DNA of 64,000 nt from Pseudomonas nicosulfuronedens. GTDB lineage: Bacteria; Pseudomonadota; Gammaproteobacteria; Pseudomonadales; Pseudomonadaceae. The notes under the pieces are model-generated. The model made no database searches. It was given only the letters and a program-made list of their open reading frames with translations, and was not told the DNA's origin. Positions 19,732-28,849 of the stretch are shown one piece after another. The stretch spans positions 20,045 to 84,044 of the forward strand of contig NZ_SWDV01000037.1 in assembly GCF_005877905.1 (NCBI RefSeq). The letters are read 5' to 3'. The number at the start of each line of letters is the position of its first letter. Position 1 is the first letter of the stretch. The position numbers and the translations under genes were made by a program.

Positions 19732-20676
19732 GTGCCGTTTCCCGACTGGCGCCCTGAAGCTCCCCTGCAACGCATCCACCTGGATTGGCTCGATCGCGCC
19801 GGCGTCGAGCTGGCGTTGTTGCGCCTGGATCGGGTGGATTCGCTGGTCTCAGGCAACAAGTGGTTCAAACTCGCACCCTATCTGCAGCAGGCTGCCGACC
19901 TCGGCCTAGCCGGCGTGATGACCTTGGGCGGCGCCCATTCCAATCACCTGCACGCGGTAGCGGCGGCCGGCGCGCGGTTCGGTTTCGAGACCGTCGGACT
20001 GCTGCGCGGAGAAGAGCAGGACAATCCCACGGTTACCGACCTGCGCCAGCTCGGCATGCGGCTGCACTGGCTTGGCTACGGTGGCTATCGTCGGCGTCAC
20101 GAAGCCGAATTCTGGGAGCCCTGGCGTCGGTGCTATCCCCAGTTGCTGGCGGTCGGCGAGGGCGGCGGCGGACTCCCTGGCGCACAAGGTTGCTCGCCAC
20201 TGATCGAGCAAATTCGCCAACAGCTCGGCGCCCTTGGTTGGGAGGACTACCAGCAGCTCTGGGTGGCTTGCGGCACCGGCACGACCCTGGCCGGCCTGGT
20301 GCTCGGCGAGGGCGGTGCGCATCCGGTGGTCGGTGCCCTGGCGGTGCCGCAGGGGCATGGCGTCGAAGCGCAGGTGCCGGAACTGCTGAGGGAGAGTGGC
20401 ACGGGCGATAACGGATACCGCCTGCTGGATGCCAGCCGTGGCGGCTTCGCGCGGATCGACGTGACGCTGGCGCGCTTCATCCTCGCGACTGAAGCCGAGT
20501 GTGGCGTGCCGCTGGAGCCGCTATACACCGGGAAATTGCTGCTGGCGCTGCACGATGAGGTCGCGGCGGGGCGCGTCGCGCGCGGTACTCGCATCGTCGC
20601 GGTCCACAGTGGTGGCCTGCAGGGACGGCGAGCGCTGGAAGAGAAGTTGAAGACCCTGGCCGCTCAGCGCGAATAG
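19732..20676 (+). CDS. PLP-dependent ACC deaminase / D-cysteine desulfhydrase family protein
   Basis: 314 residues from GTG at 19732, the first start consistent with family length; the frame stays open upstream inside the previous gene. Fold-type II PLP enzyme: the Schiff-base lysine is expected at K43 in SGNKWFKL, followed by TLGGAHSNH, which contacts PLP, and a glycine-rich phosphate loop ACGTGTTLAG. Members deaminate 1-aminocyclopropane-1-carboxylate or desulfhydrate D-cysteine; the exact substrate cannot be told. Its 3' end overlaps the convergent DUF1853 gene by 13 bp. Confidence 0.87.
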   Translation: MPFPDWRPEAPLQRIHLDWLDRAGVELALLRLDRVDSLVSGNKWFKLAPYLQQAADLGLAGVMTLGGAHSNHLHAVAAAGARFGFETVGLLRGEEQDNPTVTDLRQLGMRLHWLGYGGYRRRHEAEFWEPWRRCYPQLLAVGEGGGGLPGAQGCSPLIEQIRQQLGALGWEDYQQLWVACGTGTTLAGLVLGEGGAHPVVGALAVPQGHGVEAQVPELLRESGTGDNGYRLLDASRGGFARIDVTLARFILATEAECGVPLEPLYTGKLLLALHDEVAAGRVARGTRIVAVHSGGLQGRRALEEKLKTLAAQRE

Positions 20677-21602
20677 CCGCTATGCACCCTTGGCCAGCGG
20701 TCACCCACCAGGAACAGGCGCTCCTGCTCCCGCCAGCGTCCTTCGTGGAACGCCATTCGCACCAGCATCTGCGGGAAGCCGTCTTCCGGCAGTTCTGCCA
20801 GCCAGGTGGCGAAGCGCTCCGTGCCCCAGCTTTCATCTTCGGCGGCCGGGGATAGCCAGCCCTTGCGGGACAGAGCCTGCCAGCCGTGCGGGTGTTCTGC
20901 CTGGTAGGCAGGCCAGGCATGCCGGTGCAGCCAGCGGCCGCGCTGATGGTTGTCGCTGGCCCCCGCGGGTGGCGGGCAGGGCGTAGGCCAGGAATAGAAC
21001 AGGTAGCCGCCGAGCCAGAGGCCGGGGGCCGGATCGGCGTCACTGTGCTCGCGCACCACGGCAAGCCCCTCGACGGTGGATGAGAGGGGTAACTGATGCT
21101 GGTAGAAGTGCTCGATCTTGCGCAGCAGATGGTCTTCGGCGCCCGGCCCGAGCCAGGAGTCGGGGCCGTCGTCGCTGGGGCCGAGGTAGAGCTTGATGGC
21201 CAGCTCCAGGTGATGCAGGCCGTCGTCGTCCTCCAGCAGCAGGTCCAGTTCGCCGAGGGTCTGGCCGTTGTCGCGCACCGGCAGGTTGGCGGCCAGCAGG
21301 CGCAGGTCCGGGGCGCGCTCCAGGGCGTATTGCCAGAGCCGTTCGTAGTAGCGGCCCAGGCGCTGGTGCGGTGCGGACTCGAGCTGCGCCAGCAGTTCGC
21401 CCGGTGACTGTTCCTGGGCGCGCAGCCAGTCGGCCAGCAAGGCCGGTTGCAAGTACCAACGACTGGCAGTCAGTGGATGGCGTAGCGCCGGGCTGTCGGG
21501 TTGCAGCAGGGGTGGGGAGAGCAATGTCCAGGCGAGGTCGCGGACCTGCGGCTGGCGCAGGTCGATCAGCAGCTCGTCGAGCAGGGCGGTGAAGTCGGTC
21601 AT
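20664..21602 (-). CDS. DUF1853 family protein
   Basis: 312 residues. The features of DUF1853 are visible: an N-terminal VRDLAWTLLSPPLL segment, a central ELDLLLEDDDGLHHLELAIKLYL block resembling a PD-(D/E)xK-type core (E..D..E/K pattern), and a Trp-rich C-terminal half. The nuclease-like reading is inference; no function is established that I know. No signal peptide. It is convergent with the PLP enzyme and divergent from nadK across 112 bp. Confidence 0.8.
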   Translation of the reverse strand: MTDFTALLDELLIDLRQPQVRDLAWTLLSPPLLQPDSPALRHPLTASRWYLQPALLADWLRAQEQSPGELLAQLESAPHQRLGRYYERLWQYALERAPDLRLLAANLPVRDNGQTLGELDLLLEDDDGLHHLELAIKLYLGPSDDGPDSWLGPGAEDHLLRKIEHFYQHQLPLSSTVEGLAVVREHSDADPAPGLWLGGYLFYSWPTPCPPPAGASDNHQRGRWLHRHAWPAYQAEHPHGWQALSRKGWLSPAAEDESWGTERFATWLAELPEDGFPQMLVRMAFHEGRWREQERLFLVGDRWPRVHSGYSR

Positions 21603-21714
21603 GCCCCAAGCCTAGCTGCTACACCCTTGCTCCGGCCACGCTGCGGTTTGCCGCTGCTTGGGCCTTTCGCCCATAATTCCGCCATTCGAGTAGCGCAACG
21701 CCGTCCGGAGTCCC

Positions 21715-22602
21715 ATGGAACCCTTTCGCAATATCGGCATCATCGGCCGCCTGGGCAGCACCCAGGTGCTGGAAACCATCCGTCGGCTGAAGAAATTCCT
21801 CACTGAGCGCCACCTGCACGTGATCCTCGAGGACACCATCGCCGAGGTCCTGCCGGGGCACGGTCTACAGACCTGCTCACGGAAGATCATGGGCGAGATC
21901 TGCGACCTGGTGATCGTGGTCGGCGGCGACGGCAGCATGCTCGGCGCGGCGCGCGCTCTGGCGCGGCACAAGGTGCCGGTGCTGGGGATCAACCGTGGCA
22001 GCCTGGGCTTCCTCACCGATATCCGCCCCGACGAGCTGGAAACCAAGGTCGCCGAAGTGCTCGGCGGCCAGTACATCGTCGAGAGTCGTTTCCTGCTCGA
22101 CGCCCTGGTGCGCCGCCACGGTGAATCCATTGGCCAGGGCGACGCGCTGAACGACGTGGTGCTGCACCCCGGCAAGTCCACGCGGATGATCGAGTTCGAG
22201 CTGTATATCGACGGCCAGTTCGTCTGCAGCCAGAAGGCCGACGGCCTGATCGTCGCCACGCCGACCGGCTCCACCGCCTACGCGCTGTCCGCCGGCGGGC
22301 CGATCATGCATCCCAAGCTGGATGCCATCGTGGTGGTGCCGATGTACCCGCACATGCTGTCCAGCCGGCCCATCGTGGTGGACGGCAACAGCGAGCTGAA
22401 GATCGTCGTCTCGCCGAACATGCAGATCTACCCGCAGGTGTCCTGTGACGGCCAGAACCACTTCACCTGCGCGCCGGGCGACACCGTCACGGTGAGCAAG
22501 AAGCCACAGAAGCTGCGCCTGATCCACCCCATCGACCACAACTACTACGAGGTCTGCCGGACCAAGCTGGGCTGGGGCAGCCGCCTCGGGAGCAGTGAGT
22601 GA
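21715..22602 (+). CDS. nadK: NAD kinase
   Basis: 295 residues. Phosphorylates NAD+ to NADP+ using ATP or polyphosphate. The GGDGS motif is at 70-74, with NRGSLGFLTD and TPTGSTAYALSAGGPI later, all diagnostic. Length is that of E. coli NadK. The stop overlaps the next ATG (TGATG at 22600-22604), implying coupling to the phosphatase gene. Confidence 0.97.
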   Translation: MEPFRNIGIIGRLGSTQVLETIRRLKKFLTERHLHVILEDTIAEVLPGHGLQTCSRKIMGEICDLVIVVGGDGSMLGAARALARHKVPVLGINRGSLGFLTDIRPDELETKVAEVLGGQYIVESRFLLDALVRRHGESIGQGDALNDVVLHPGKSTRMIEFELYIDGQFVCSQKADGLIVATPTGSTAYALSAGGPIMHPKLDAIVVVPMYPHMLSSRPIVVDGNSELKIVVSPNMQIYPQVSCDGQNHFTCAPGDTVTVSKKPQKLRLIHPIDHNYYEVCRTKLGWGSRLGSSE

Positions 22603-23582
22603 TGGAACTCGACCCCGCACGTGGCTATGACCTGATTGGCGACATCCACGGCTGCGCGCACACCCTCGACCATCTGCTGGAGCGCCTGGGTTATCGCTCT
22701 CAGGGCGGTGTATGGCGGCACCCGCGGCGCCAGGCGCTGTTCCTGGGCGATATCATCGACCGTGGCCCGCGAATCCGAGAAGCGCTGCACCGGGTGCACG
22801 ACATGGTCGCCGCCCGCGAGGCGCTGTGCATCATGGGCAATCACGAATTCAACGCCCTGGGCTGGTCGATGCCTGCCGCGCCCGGCAGCGGTCGCCAGTA
22901 CGTGCGCGAGCACACGCCACGCCACGCCCGGCTGATCAAGGAGACGCTGGAGCAGTTCGAAGGCCACCCGGCGGACTGGCGCGACTTTCTCGGCTGGTTC
23001 CAGGAGATGCCGCTGTTCCTCGACTCGGGGCGCTTCCGCATGGTCCATGCCTGCTGGGACCACGACGTGATCGAGACGCTGCGCCGACAGTTCCCGGATG
23101 GGCGCATCGACGAAGCCTTCGTCATGTCTACCGCCGAACCCGGCAGCTTTGCCCAGCAAGCCTGCGATCGCCTGCTGCGCGGCACCGACATGCGCCTGCC
23201 CAACGGCATGACCCTGACCGGTAGTGACGGCTTCACCCGTTCGGCCTTCCGCACCAAGTTCTGGGAAGAGGACCGCGCGCCGGAAACCTATGGCGATATC
23301 GTGTTCCAGCCCGACGCGCTGCCCGACGAAGTGGCCAGCGAACGCCTGAGCGAGGAGCAGAAGTCACGCCTGCTGACCTACGGCGCCGACGAGCCGCTGC
23401 TGTTCGTCGGCCACTACTGGCGGCGTGGCACCCCGGCGCCGATCCGCCCGAACCTCGCCTGCCTGGACTACAGCGCGGTGATGTACGGCAAGCTCGCGGC
23501 CTACCGGTTGGACGAGGAAACGCGGCTGGACCGCAATAAGTTCGTTTGGGTGGATGTGAAGCGTCCGGAGGGCGATGAGTGA
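22602..23582 (+). CDS. Metallophosphoesterase (calcineurin-like)
   Basis: 326 residues. Metal-binding motifs in order: GDIHG at 13-17, GDIIDRGP, GNHE, and a later GHYW. This resembles PrpE/ApaH-like phosphatases acting on phosphoproteins or dinucleoside polyphosphates; the substrate is not known. The ATG overlaps the nadK stop by one base; GTG three bases earlier is the alternative. The gene after it overlaps by four bases, making nadK - phosphatase - rhomboid a likely operon. Confidence 0.88.
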   Translation: MELDPARGYDLIGDIHGCAHTLDHLLERLGYRSQGGVWRHPRRQALFLGDIIDRGPRIREALHRVHDMVAAREALCIMGNHEFNALGWSMPAAPGSGRQYVREHTPRHARLIKETLEQFEGHPADWRDFLGWFQEMPLFLDSGRFRMVHACWDHDVIETLRRQFPDGRIDEAFVMSTAEPGSFAQQACDRLLRGTDMRLPNGMTLTGSDGFTRSAFRTKFWEEDRAPETYGDIVFQPDALPDEVASERLSEEQKSRLLTYGADEPLLFVGHYWRRGTPAPIRPNLACLDYSAVMYGKLAAYRLDEETRLDRNKFVWVDVKRPEGDE

Positions 23583-24451
23583 GCGCAGTTGAAGCGATGC
23601 GGTTGCCGGCGGCAGTCGACCTGGGAGCGTTTGTCGGCCTGCTGCGTCGGTTGAACGTACCGTTCCGGGTCAGCGAGGAATCCGGCGAGCAGGTGCTCTG
23701 GGTGCCCAATGCCCAGCTGGCCGAGCAGGTTCGCAGCCTGTATGAGCGTTATCCGCAGGGTGATCCGGAGTTCACCGTGCAGGCCGAGCCGCAGCGCCGC
23801 GGGCCAGGCTTCGTGCAGCAGTTGAAGATGAGCCGGATGACCGCCGCGGTGCTGCTGGTGACCTTCGTGGTGGCGGCCATCACCACGCTGGGCACTACCC
23901 CGGAAACGCTACGCTGGTTCACCTTCCAGAACTTCCAGATGGTCGGCCAGGACCGTGCGCTGTTCTATCCGCTGGCCGACTCGCTGGCGCAGGGGCAGTG
24001 GTGGCGCCTGTTCACGCCCATGCTGATCCACTTCGGCTGGCTGCACCTGGCGATGAACGCCATGTGGTACTGGGAGCTGGGGCGGCGCATCGAATACCGC
24101 CAGGGGCCCTGGCTGCTGCTGGGGCTGAGCCTGGGCTTCGGGCTGGTCTCCAACGTCGTGCAGTACGGCGTCAGTGGGCCGAGCCTGTTCGGTGGTCTGT
24201 CCGGTGTGCTCTATGGCCTGCTCGGCCACTGTTGGATCTTCCAGCGCATGGCGCCGACGCCGGCCTATCAGCTGCCCAAGGGCGTGGTGGCGATGATGCT
24301 GATCTGGTTGCTGGTTTGCCTGTCGGGGGTAATCGACCTGCTCGGCTTCGGCTCCATTGCCAACGGCGCCCATGTCGGTGGACTGGTTGCGGGTTGCCTG
24401 AGTGGCCTGATCGGCGGGCTGCTGGCGCGGCGGAAAAACGGCTCCCCGTAG
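23579..24451 (+). CDS. Rhomboid-family intramembrane serine protease (GlpG-like)
   Basis: 290 residues. A cytoplasmic N-terminal domain (about 1-80) similar to that of GlpG is followed by six or seven membrane helices. The catalytic dyad is present: S208 in GLSG and H265 in NGAHVGG, with the HLAMNAMW segment supplying the oxyanion-side His/Asn. It cleaves membrane proteins within the bilayer. GTG at 23579 overlaps the previous stop; ATG at 23597 is an alternative start. The stop codon TAG is the first part of a palindromic repeat beginning at 24448. Confidence 0.92.
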   Translation: MSAVEAMRLPAAVDLGAFVGLLRRLNVPFRVSEESGEQVLWVPNAQLAEQVRSLYERYPQGDPEFTVQAEPQRRGPGFVQQLKMSRMTAAVLLVTFVVAAITTLGTTPETLRWFTFQNFQMVGQDRALFYPLADSLAQGQWWRLFTPMLIHFGWLHLAMNAMWYWELGRRIEYRQGPWLLLGLSLGFGLVSNVVQYGVSGPSLFGGLSGVLYGLLGHCWIFQRMAPTPAYQLPKGVVAMMLIWLLVCLSGVIDLLGFGSIANGAHVGGLVAGCLSGLIGGLLARRKNGSP

Positions 24452-24529
24452 GATGGGTGGAGCCTAGGCGATACCCATGCTGTCGCTGCAGGGATCGATG
24501 GGTATCGCTTCGCTCCACGCCATCCTGCG
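24448..24529. repeat. Long imperfect palindromic repeat (GTAGGATGG type)
   Basis: The 5' arm from 24448 (GTAGGATGGGTGGAGC...CGATACCCAT) is complementary to the 3' arm from 24498 (ATGGGTATCG...GCTCCACGCCATCCTGC). The two arms form an imperfect stem of about 32 bp. I recall this family as common between genes in pseudomonads. Its left end supplies the stop codon of the rhomboid gene. Confidence 0.8.
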
Positions 24530-24643
24530 AAAGCACCCTCTACGCCGAGCGGAAGCTGCGCAACCGATTGACCGGCGTTCGTGCGCGCGAGGCTTTCGCC
24601 CGGTAGAATGCCGGCTTCGTTTTTCCCCTGCAGGAGCCGGCCC

Positions 24644-24904
24644 ATGTCGTCCTTCGCCGAAATGATCGAGAACATCACCCCCGAAATCTACGAGAGCCTC
24701 AAGCTGGCCGTGGAAATCGGCAAGTGGCCAGACGGCCGCAAGCTGTCCCAGGAACAGAAGGAACTGTCGCTGCAGGCCATGATCGCCTGGGAGATGGACA
24801 ACCTGCCCGAGGATCAGCGCACCGGCTACATGGGCCCGCAGGAATGCGCCTCCCACGCCGAGCCGATCCCGAACATGATCTTCTCCTCCAACTCCCTGCA
24901 CTGA
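24644..24904 (+). CDS. DUF1315 / YeaC-like small protein
   Basis: 86 residues from ATG at 24644, preceded by AGGAG at 24632-24636. The sequence matches the YeaC/DUF1315 family pattern, with LAVEIGKWPDG, LSQEQKELSLQAMI and a C-terminal region that reads YMGPQECAS. No function is established that I know. The stop overlaps the next ATG by one base (TGATG). Confidence 0.85.
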   Translation: MSSFAEMIENITPEIYESLKLAVEIGKWPDGRKLSQEQKELSLQAMIAWEMDNLPEDQRTGYMGPQECASHAEPIPNMIFSSNSLH

Positions 24905-25731
24905 TGCAAGAGATCGGACGCGGCGCCCTGGACAAGATGTCGGCGCGCCTGGAAAGCCCCGTGCAGTACGCCTTCCGCTTGGGCGATTCGCAGGTGCCGG
25001 TCAACCCGCTGATCGGCAAGACCGTGCGCCTGGAGTACCTGGGCGAGATCAACTGCTGCCACTGCGGACGCAAGACCAAGAAGAGCTTCGCCCAGGGCTA
25101 CTGCTACCCATGCTTCACCAAGCTCGCGCAATGCGACAGCTGCATCATGAGCCCGGAGAAGTGCCACTACGAAGACGGCTCCTGCCGCGAGCCTGAGTGG
25201 GGCGAGCGCTTTTGCATGACCGACCACGTGGTCTACCTGGCCAACTCCTCGGGGGCCAAGGTGGGCATCACCCGCGCCACCCAGGTGCCGACCCGCTGGA
25301 TCGACCAGGGCGCGCGCCAGGCGCTGCCGATCATGCGTGTGGCGACCCGCCAGCAGTCGGGCTTCGTCGAGGACCTGCTGCGTAGCCAGGTCACCGACCG
25401 CACCAACTGGCGCGCGCTGCTCAAGGGCGAGGCCGAGCCACTGGATCTGGTAGCTATCCGCGAGCAGATCTTCGACGCCTGTGCCGAGGGCCTCGTCGCC
25501 CTGCAGCAGCGCTTCGGCCTGCAGGCGATCCAGCCGGTGATTGACATGGACCCCATCGAGATCAAGTACCCGGTGGAGGCCTACCTGGCCAAGATCACCA
25601 GCTTCGATCTGGACAAGACGCCGGTGGTCGAGGGTACCCTGCAGGGTATCAAGGGCCAGTACCTGATCTTCGATACCGGTGTGATCAACGTACGCAAGTT
25701 CACCGCGTACCAGCTGGCCATCAGCGCCTGA
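24904..25731 (+). CDS. DUF2797 family protein, Cys-rich
   Basis: 275 residues from ATG at 24904, coupled to the DUF1315 gene. The N-terminal third carries a dense Cys cluster (C51, C52, C54, then CYPC, CDSC and further Cys near 95), which suggests one or two zinc sites. A following segment VYLANSSGAKVGITR resembles the start of a GIY-YIG-like fold, an inference only. Cytoplasmic, function unknown. A hairpin lies downstream at 25763. Confidence 0.83.
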   Translation: MQEIGRGALDKMSARLESPVQYAFRLGDSQVPVNPLIGKTVRLEYLGEINCCHCGRKTKKSFAQGYCYPCFTKLAQCDSCIMSPEKCHYEDGSCREPEWGERFCMTDHVVYLANSSGAKVGITRATQVPTRWIDQGARQALPIMRVATRQQSGFVEDLLRSQVTDRTNWRALLKGEAEPLDLVAIREQIFDACAEGLVALQQRFGLQAIQPVIDMDPIEIKYPVEAYLAKITSFDLDKTPVVEGTLQGIKGQYLIFDTGVINVRKFTAYQLAISA

Positions 25732-25762
25732 TCGAATCCGCATTGAATTTCTGGTTCGTGGC

Positions 25763-25784
25763 ACGCATCTAGGGATAGATGCGT
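25763..25784. repeat. Perfect 9-bp hairpin between DUF2797 and pepN
   Basis: ACGCATCTA / TAGATGCGT with loop GGGA, followed by CCCCGACTCG and no T-tract. It could stabilise the upstream mRNA or be an operator in front of pepN, whose ATG is about 97 bp further on. Confidence 0.55.
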
Positions 25785-25880
25785 CCCCGACTCGCCCGCT
25801 GCGTTCCAGATCGCTAGAGTCAGTACCAGATTCCTCCGGCCGGCCGATTCCGCCTGCCGCCTTCCAAGGGGCCAAAAGCC

Positions 25881-28553
25881 ATGCGTACCGAGCAACCGAA
25901 AGTCATCTACCTCAAGGATTATCAGGCGCCCGAGTACCTGATCGACGAGACCAACCTGACCTTCGAGCTGTACGAGGACCACACCTTGGTCCACGCCCAG
26001 CTGGTGATGCGCCGCAACCCGGAGCGCGGCGATGGTCTGCCGCCGCTGGTGCTCGACGGCCAACAGCTGGAGCTGCTGTCGGTGGCGCTGGATGACCAGG
26101 CCCTTGAAGCCGGCCAGTACCAGCTCGATGAGAACCACCTGACGCTGCAACCGACGGCGAAGACCTTCACCGTCGACAGCACCGTGCGCATCCACCCGGA
26201 AAGCAACACCGCGCTGGAAGGCCTGTACAAGTCCGGCAAGATGTTCTGCACCCAGTGCGAGGCCGAAGGCTTCCGCAAGATCACTTACTACCTCGACCGC
26301 CCGGACGTGATGAGCAGCTTCACCACCACGCTGTCGGCCGAGCAGCACCAGTACCCGGTGCTTCTGTCCAACGGCAACCCGGTGGCCAGCGGTTCGGAAG
26401 AGGGCGGCCGCCACTGGGCGACCTGGCAGGACCCGTTCAAGAAGCCGGCCTACCTGTTCGCCCTCGTTGCCGGTGACCTCTGGTGCGTGGAAGACCAGTT
26501 CACCACCATGAGCGAGCGCGAAGTCACCCTGCGCATCTATGTCGAGCCGGAGAACATCGACAAGGTCCAGCACGCCATGGACAGCCTGAAGAACTCGATG
26601 CGCTGGGACGAGAAGGTCTACGGCCGCGAGTACGACCTGGACATCTTCATGATCGTCGCGGTCAACGACTTCAACATGGGTGCCATGGAGAACAAGGGCC
26701 TCAACATCTTCAACTCCAGCTGCGTGCTGGCCAAGGCCGAGACCGCCACCGACGCCGCGCACCAGCGCGTCGAAGGCGTAGTGGCGCATGAGTACTTCCA
26801 CAACTGGTCGGGTAACCGCGTGACCTGCCGCGACTGGTTCCAGCTGTCGCTCAAGGAAGGCTTCACCGTGTTCCGAGACAGCGAGTTCTCCGCCGACATG
26901 AACTCGCGCACCGTCAAGCGCGTCGAGGACGTGGCCTTCCTGCGTACCAACCAGTTCGCCGAGGACGCGGGCCCCATGGCGCACCCGGTGCGCCCGGACT
27001 CCTTCATCGAGATTTCCAACTTCTACACCCTGACCGTCTACGAGAAGGGGTCGGAAGTGGTGCGCATGATCCACACCCTGCTGGGCGCCGACGGCTTCCG
27101 CAAGGGCACCGACCTGTACTTCGAGCGCCATGACGGCCAGGCCGTGACCTGCGACGACTTCGTCAAGGCCATGGAAGACGCCAACGGCGTCGACCTCACC
27201 CAGTTCAAGCGCTGGTACAGCCAGTCCGGCACCCCGCGCCTGGCGGTCGAGGAGAGCTACGACGCTGCCGCGCAGAGCTACACCCTGACCTTCCGCCAGA
27301 GCTGCCCGGCCACGCCGGGGCAGAGCGAGAAGCAGCCTTTCGTCATTCCGGTGCAGATGGGCCTGATCGACAAGCTCGGCAACGCCTTGTCGCTGCGCCT
27401 GCAGGGCGAAGAGCACGCCCACGGCAGCGACCGTGTACTGCAGGTCACCGAGGCCGAGCAGTCCTTCACTTTCGTCGGTCTTGCCGATAAGCCGCTGCCG
27501 TCGCTGCTGCGTGGATTCTCCGCGCCGGTGAAGCTGAGCTTCCCCTACGACCGCGACCAGCTGATGTTCCTCATGCAGCACGACGAGGACGGTTTCAACC
27601 GCTGGGAAGCCGGCCAGCAGCTGTCCGTGCAGGTCCTGCAGGAGCTGATCGGCCAGCACCAGCGTGGCGAGAAGCTTGTCCTGGATGAGCGTCTGATCAC
27701 CGCTTTCCGTACCCTGCTGCTGGATACCGGTCTGGACCAGGCCATGGTTGCCGAGATGCTCTCGCTGCCCAGCGAGGCGTATCTCGCCGAGATCAGCGAA
27801 GTGGCTGATGTCGAGGCGATCCACGTGGCCCGCGAATTCGCCCGCCAGCAGATCGGTGCAGCGCTGCACGAGCAGCTGTGGGAGCGTTACCAGGCCAACC
27901 GCAAGCAGTCCCGCGAGACTGCCTACGTCGCTGAGGCTTCGCACATAGCCCGTCGCAGCCTGCAGAACATTTCCCTGTCCTACCTGATGCAGAGCGGCAA
28001 GGCTGAAGTGCTCGCCGCCTGCCAGGAGCAGTACAAGGATTGCGACAACATGACCGAGCGCCTGACTGCACTCGCGGTGCTGGTCAACTCTTCATCCCAA
28101 AGCGGGTCCTTCGACAGTGCGAAGGCCGAGGCGCTGGCAATGTTCGCCGACTACTTCAAGGAAGACCCGCTGGTGATGGACCAGTGGTTCAGCGTCCAGG
28201 CCGGCTGTACCCTGCCGGGCGGGCTGGAGCGCGTGCAGGCGCTGATGAGTCATCCGGCCTTCACCCTGAAGAACCCGAACAAGATCCGCGCCCTGATCGG
28301 CGCCTTCGCCAACCAGAACGCCGTGAACTTCCATCGCGCGGACGGTGCCGGCTACCGTTTCCTGGCTGACCAGATCATCACCCTCAACGCACTCAACCCG
28401 CAGATCGCCTCGCGCCTGCTGACCCCGCTGACCCGCTGGCGCAAGTACGCACCGGCGCGCCAGGCGCAGATGAAGGCCGAGCTGGAACGCATCCTGGCGT
28501 CCGGCGAGCTGTCCAGCGATGTATACGAAGTGGTCAGCAAGAGTCTCGCGTAA
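25881..28553 (+). CDS. pepN: Aminopeptidase N
   Basis: 890 residues, M1 family. The zinc site is H303-E304-Y-F-H307 with E326, and the exopeptidase motif GAMEN is at 267-271. The C-terminal half matches the DUF3458 Ig-like and helical domains of E. coli PepN, and length is the same. PepN is the main cytoplasmic aminopeptidase in proteobacteria. The gene is monocistronic by context, ended by a strong terminator at 28596. Confidence 0.97.
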   Translation: MRTEQPKVIYLKDYQAPEYLIDETNLTFELYEDHTLVHAQLVMRRNPERGDGLPPLVLDGQQLELLSVALDDQALEAGQYQLDENHLTLQPTAKTFTVDSTVRIHPESNTALEGLYKSGKMFCTQCEAEGFRKITYYLDRPDVMSSFTTTLSAEQHQYPVLLSNGNPVASGSEEGGRHWATWQDPFKKPAYLFALVAGDLWCVEDQFTTMSEREVTLRIYVEPENIDKVQHAMDSLKNSMRWDEKVYGREYDLDIFMIVAVNDFNMGAMENKGLNIFNSSCVLAKAETATDAAHQRVEGVVAHEYFHNWSGNRVTCRDWFQLSLKEGFTVFRDSEFSADMNSRTVKRVEDVAFLRTNQFAEDAGPMAHPVRPDSFIEISNFYTLTVYEKGSEVVRMIHTLLGADGFRKGTDLYFERHDGQAVTCDDFVKAMEDANGVDLTQFKRWYSQSGTPRLAVEESYDAAAQSYTLTFRQSCPATPGQSEKQPFVIPVQMGLIDKLGNALSLRLQGEEHAHGSDRVLQVTEAEQSFTFVGLADKPLPSLLRGFSAPVKLSFPYDRDQLMFLMQHDEDGFNRWEAGQQLSVQVLQELIGQHQRGEKLVLDERLITAFRTLLLDTGLDQAMVAEMLSLPSEAYLAEISEVADVEAIHVAREFARQQIGAALHEQLWERYQANRKQSRETAYVAEASHIARRSLQNISLSYLMQSGKAEVLAACQEQYKDCDNMTERLTALAVLVNSSSQSGSFDSAKAEALAMFADYFKEDPLVMDQWFSVQAGCTLPGGLERVQALMSHPAFTLKNPNKIRALIGAFANQNAVNFHRADGAGYRFLADQIITLNALNPQIASRLLTPLTRWRKYAPARQAQMKAELERILASGELSSDVYEVVSKSLA

Positions 28554-28595
28554 CACACCCGCCGCGCCCCGTCCCAGGGGCGCAATGTCCTGTCG

Positions 28596-28633
28596 AAAAG
28601 GTGTTACCAACTTTTGTTGGTAACACCTTTTTG
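28596..28633 (+). terminator. Strong terminator after pepN
   Basis: A 16-bp perfect stem from AAAAGGTGTTACCAAC to its complement around a TTTT loop, with Ts continuing after the 3' arm. It is symmetrical enough to work on both strands. Confidence 0.93.
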
Positions 28634-28723
28634 TTACCTATCGAAATTAACCGATATCATTCTTATCGCTTTGTGGTATTGGGCGAAAAACGCCGATGTG
28701 TCTGCGTCGCACCTTCAGGGGCA

Positions 28724-28757
28724 GATTGCGCCATCAGGGGTGGTAAATGGCGCAATC
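28724..28757. promoter_or_regulatory. Palindromic upstream activating site (candidate enhancer)
   Basis: GATTGCGCCAT and its perfect complement ATGGCGCAATC, separated by 12 bp, so equivalent bases of the half-sites are two helical turns apart. It lies about 110 bp upstream of the sigma-54 -24 element, the usual place for an enhancer-binding-protein dimer. Which activator binds is unknown; no such gene is in this window. Confidence 0.65.
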
Positions 28758-28849
28758 GGCCACCTGATTTGATCAGTGAACGACCAGTCACAAAAAGTAG
28801 CGCGCAGATTCTTTATTTTTTGTAAGCAGAATCCGATACATCGGTGCTG

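Noticed and set aside
25581..27944. A 787-residue open frame antisense to pepN
   Set aside because: Shadow of pepN; no start site, no recognisable domain.
28770..28790. IHF site between the enhancer-like palindrome and the sigma-54 promoter
   Set aside because: The region is AT-rich, but I could not match the IHF consensus at enough positions.
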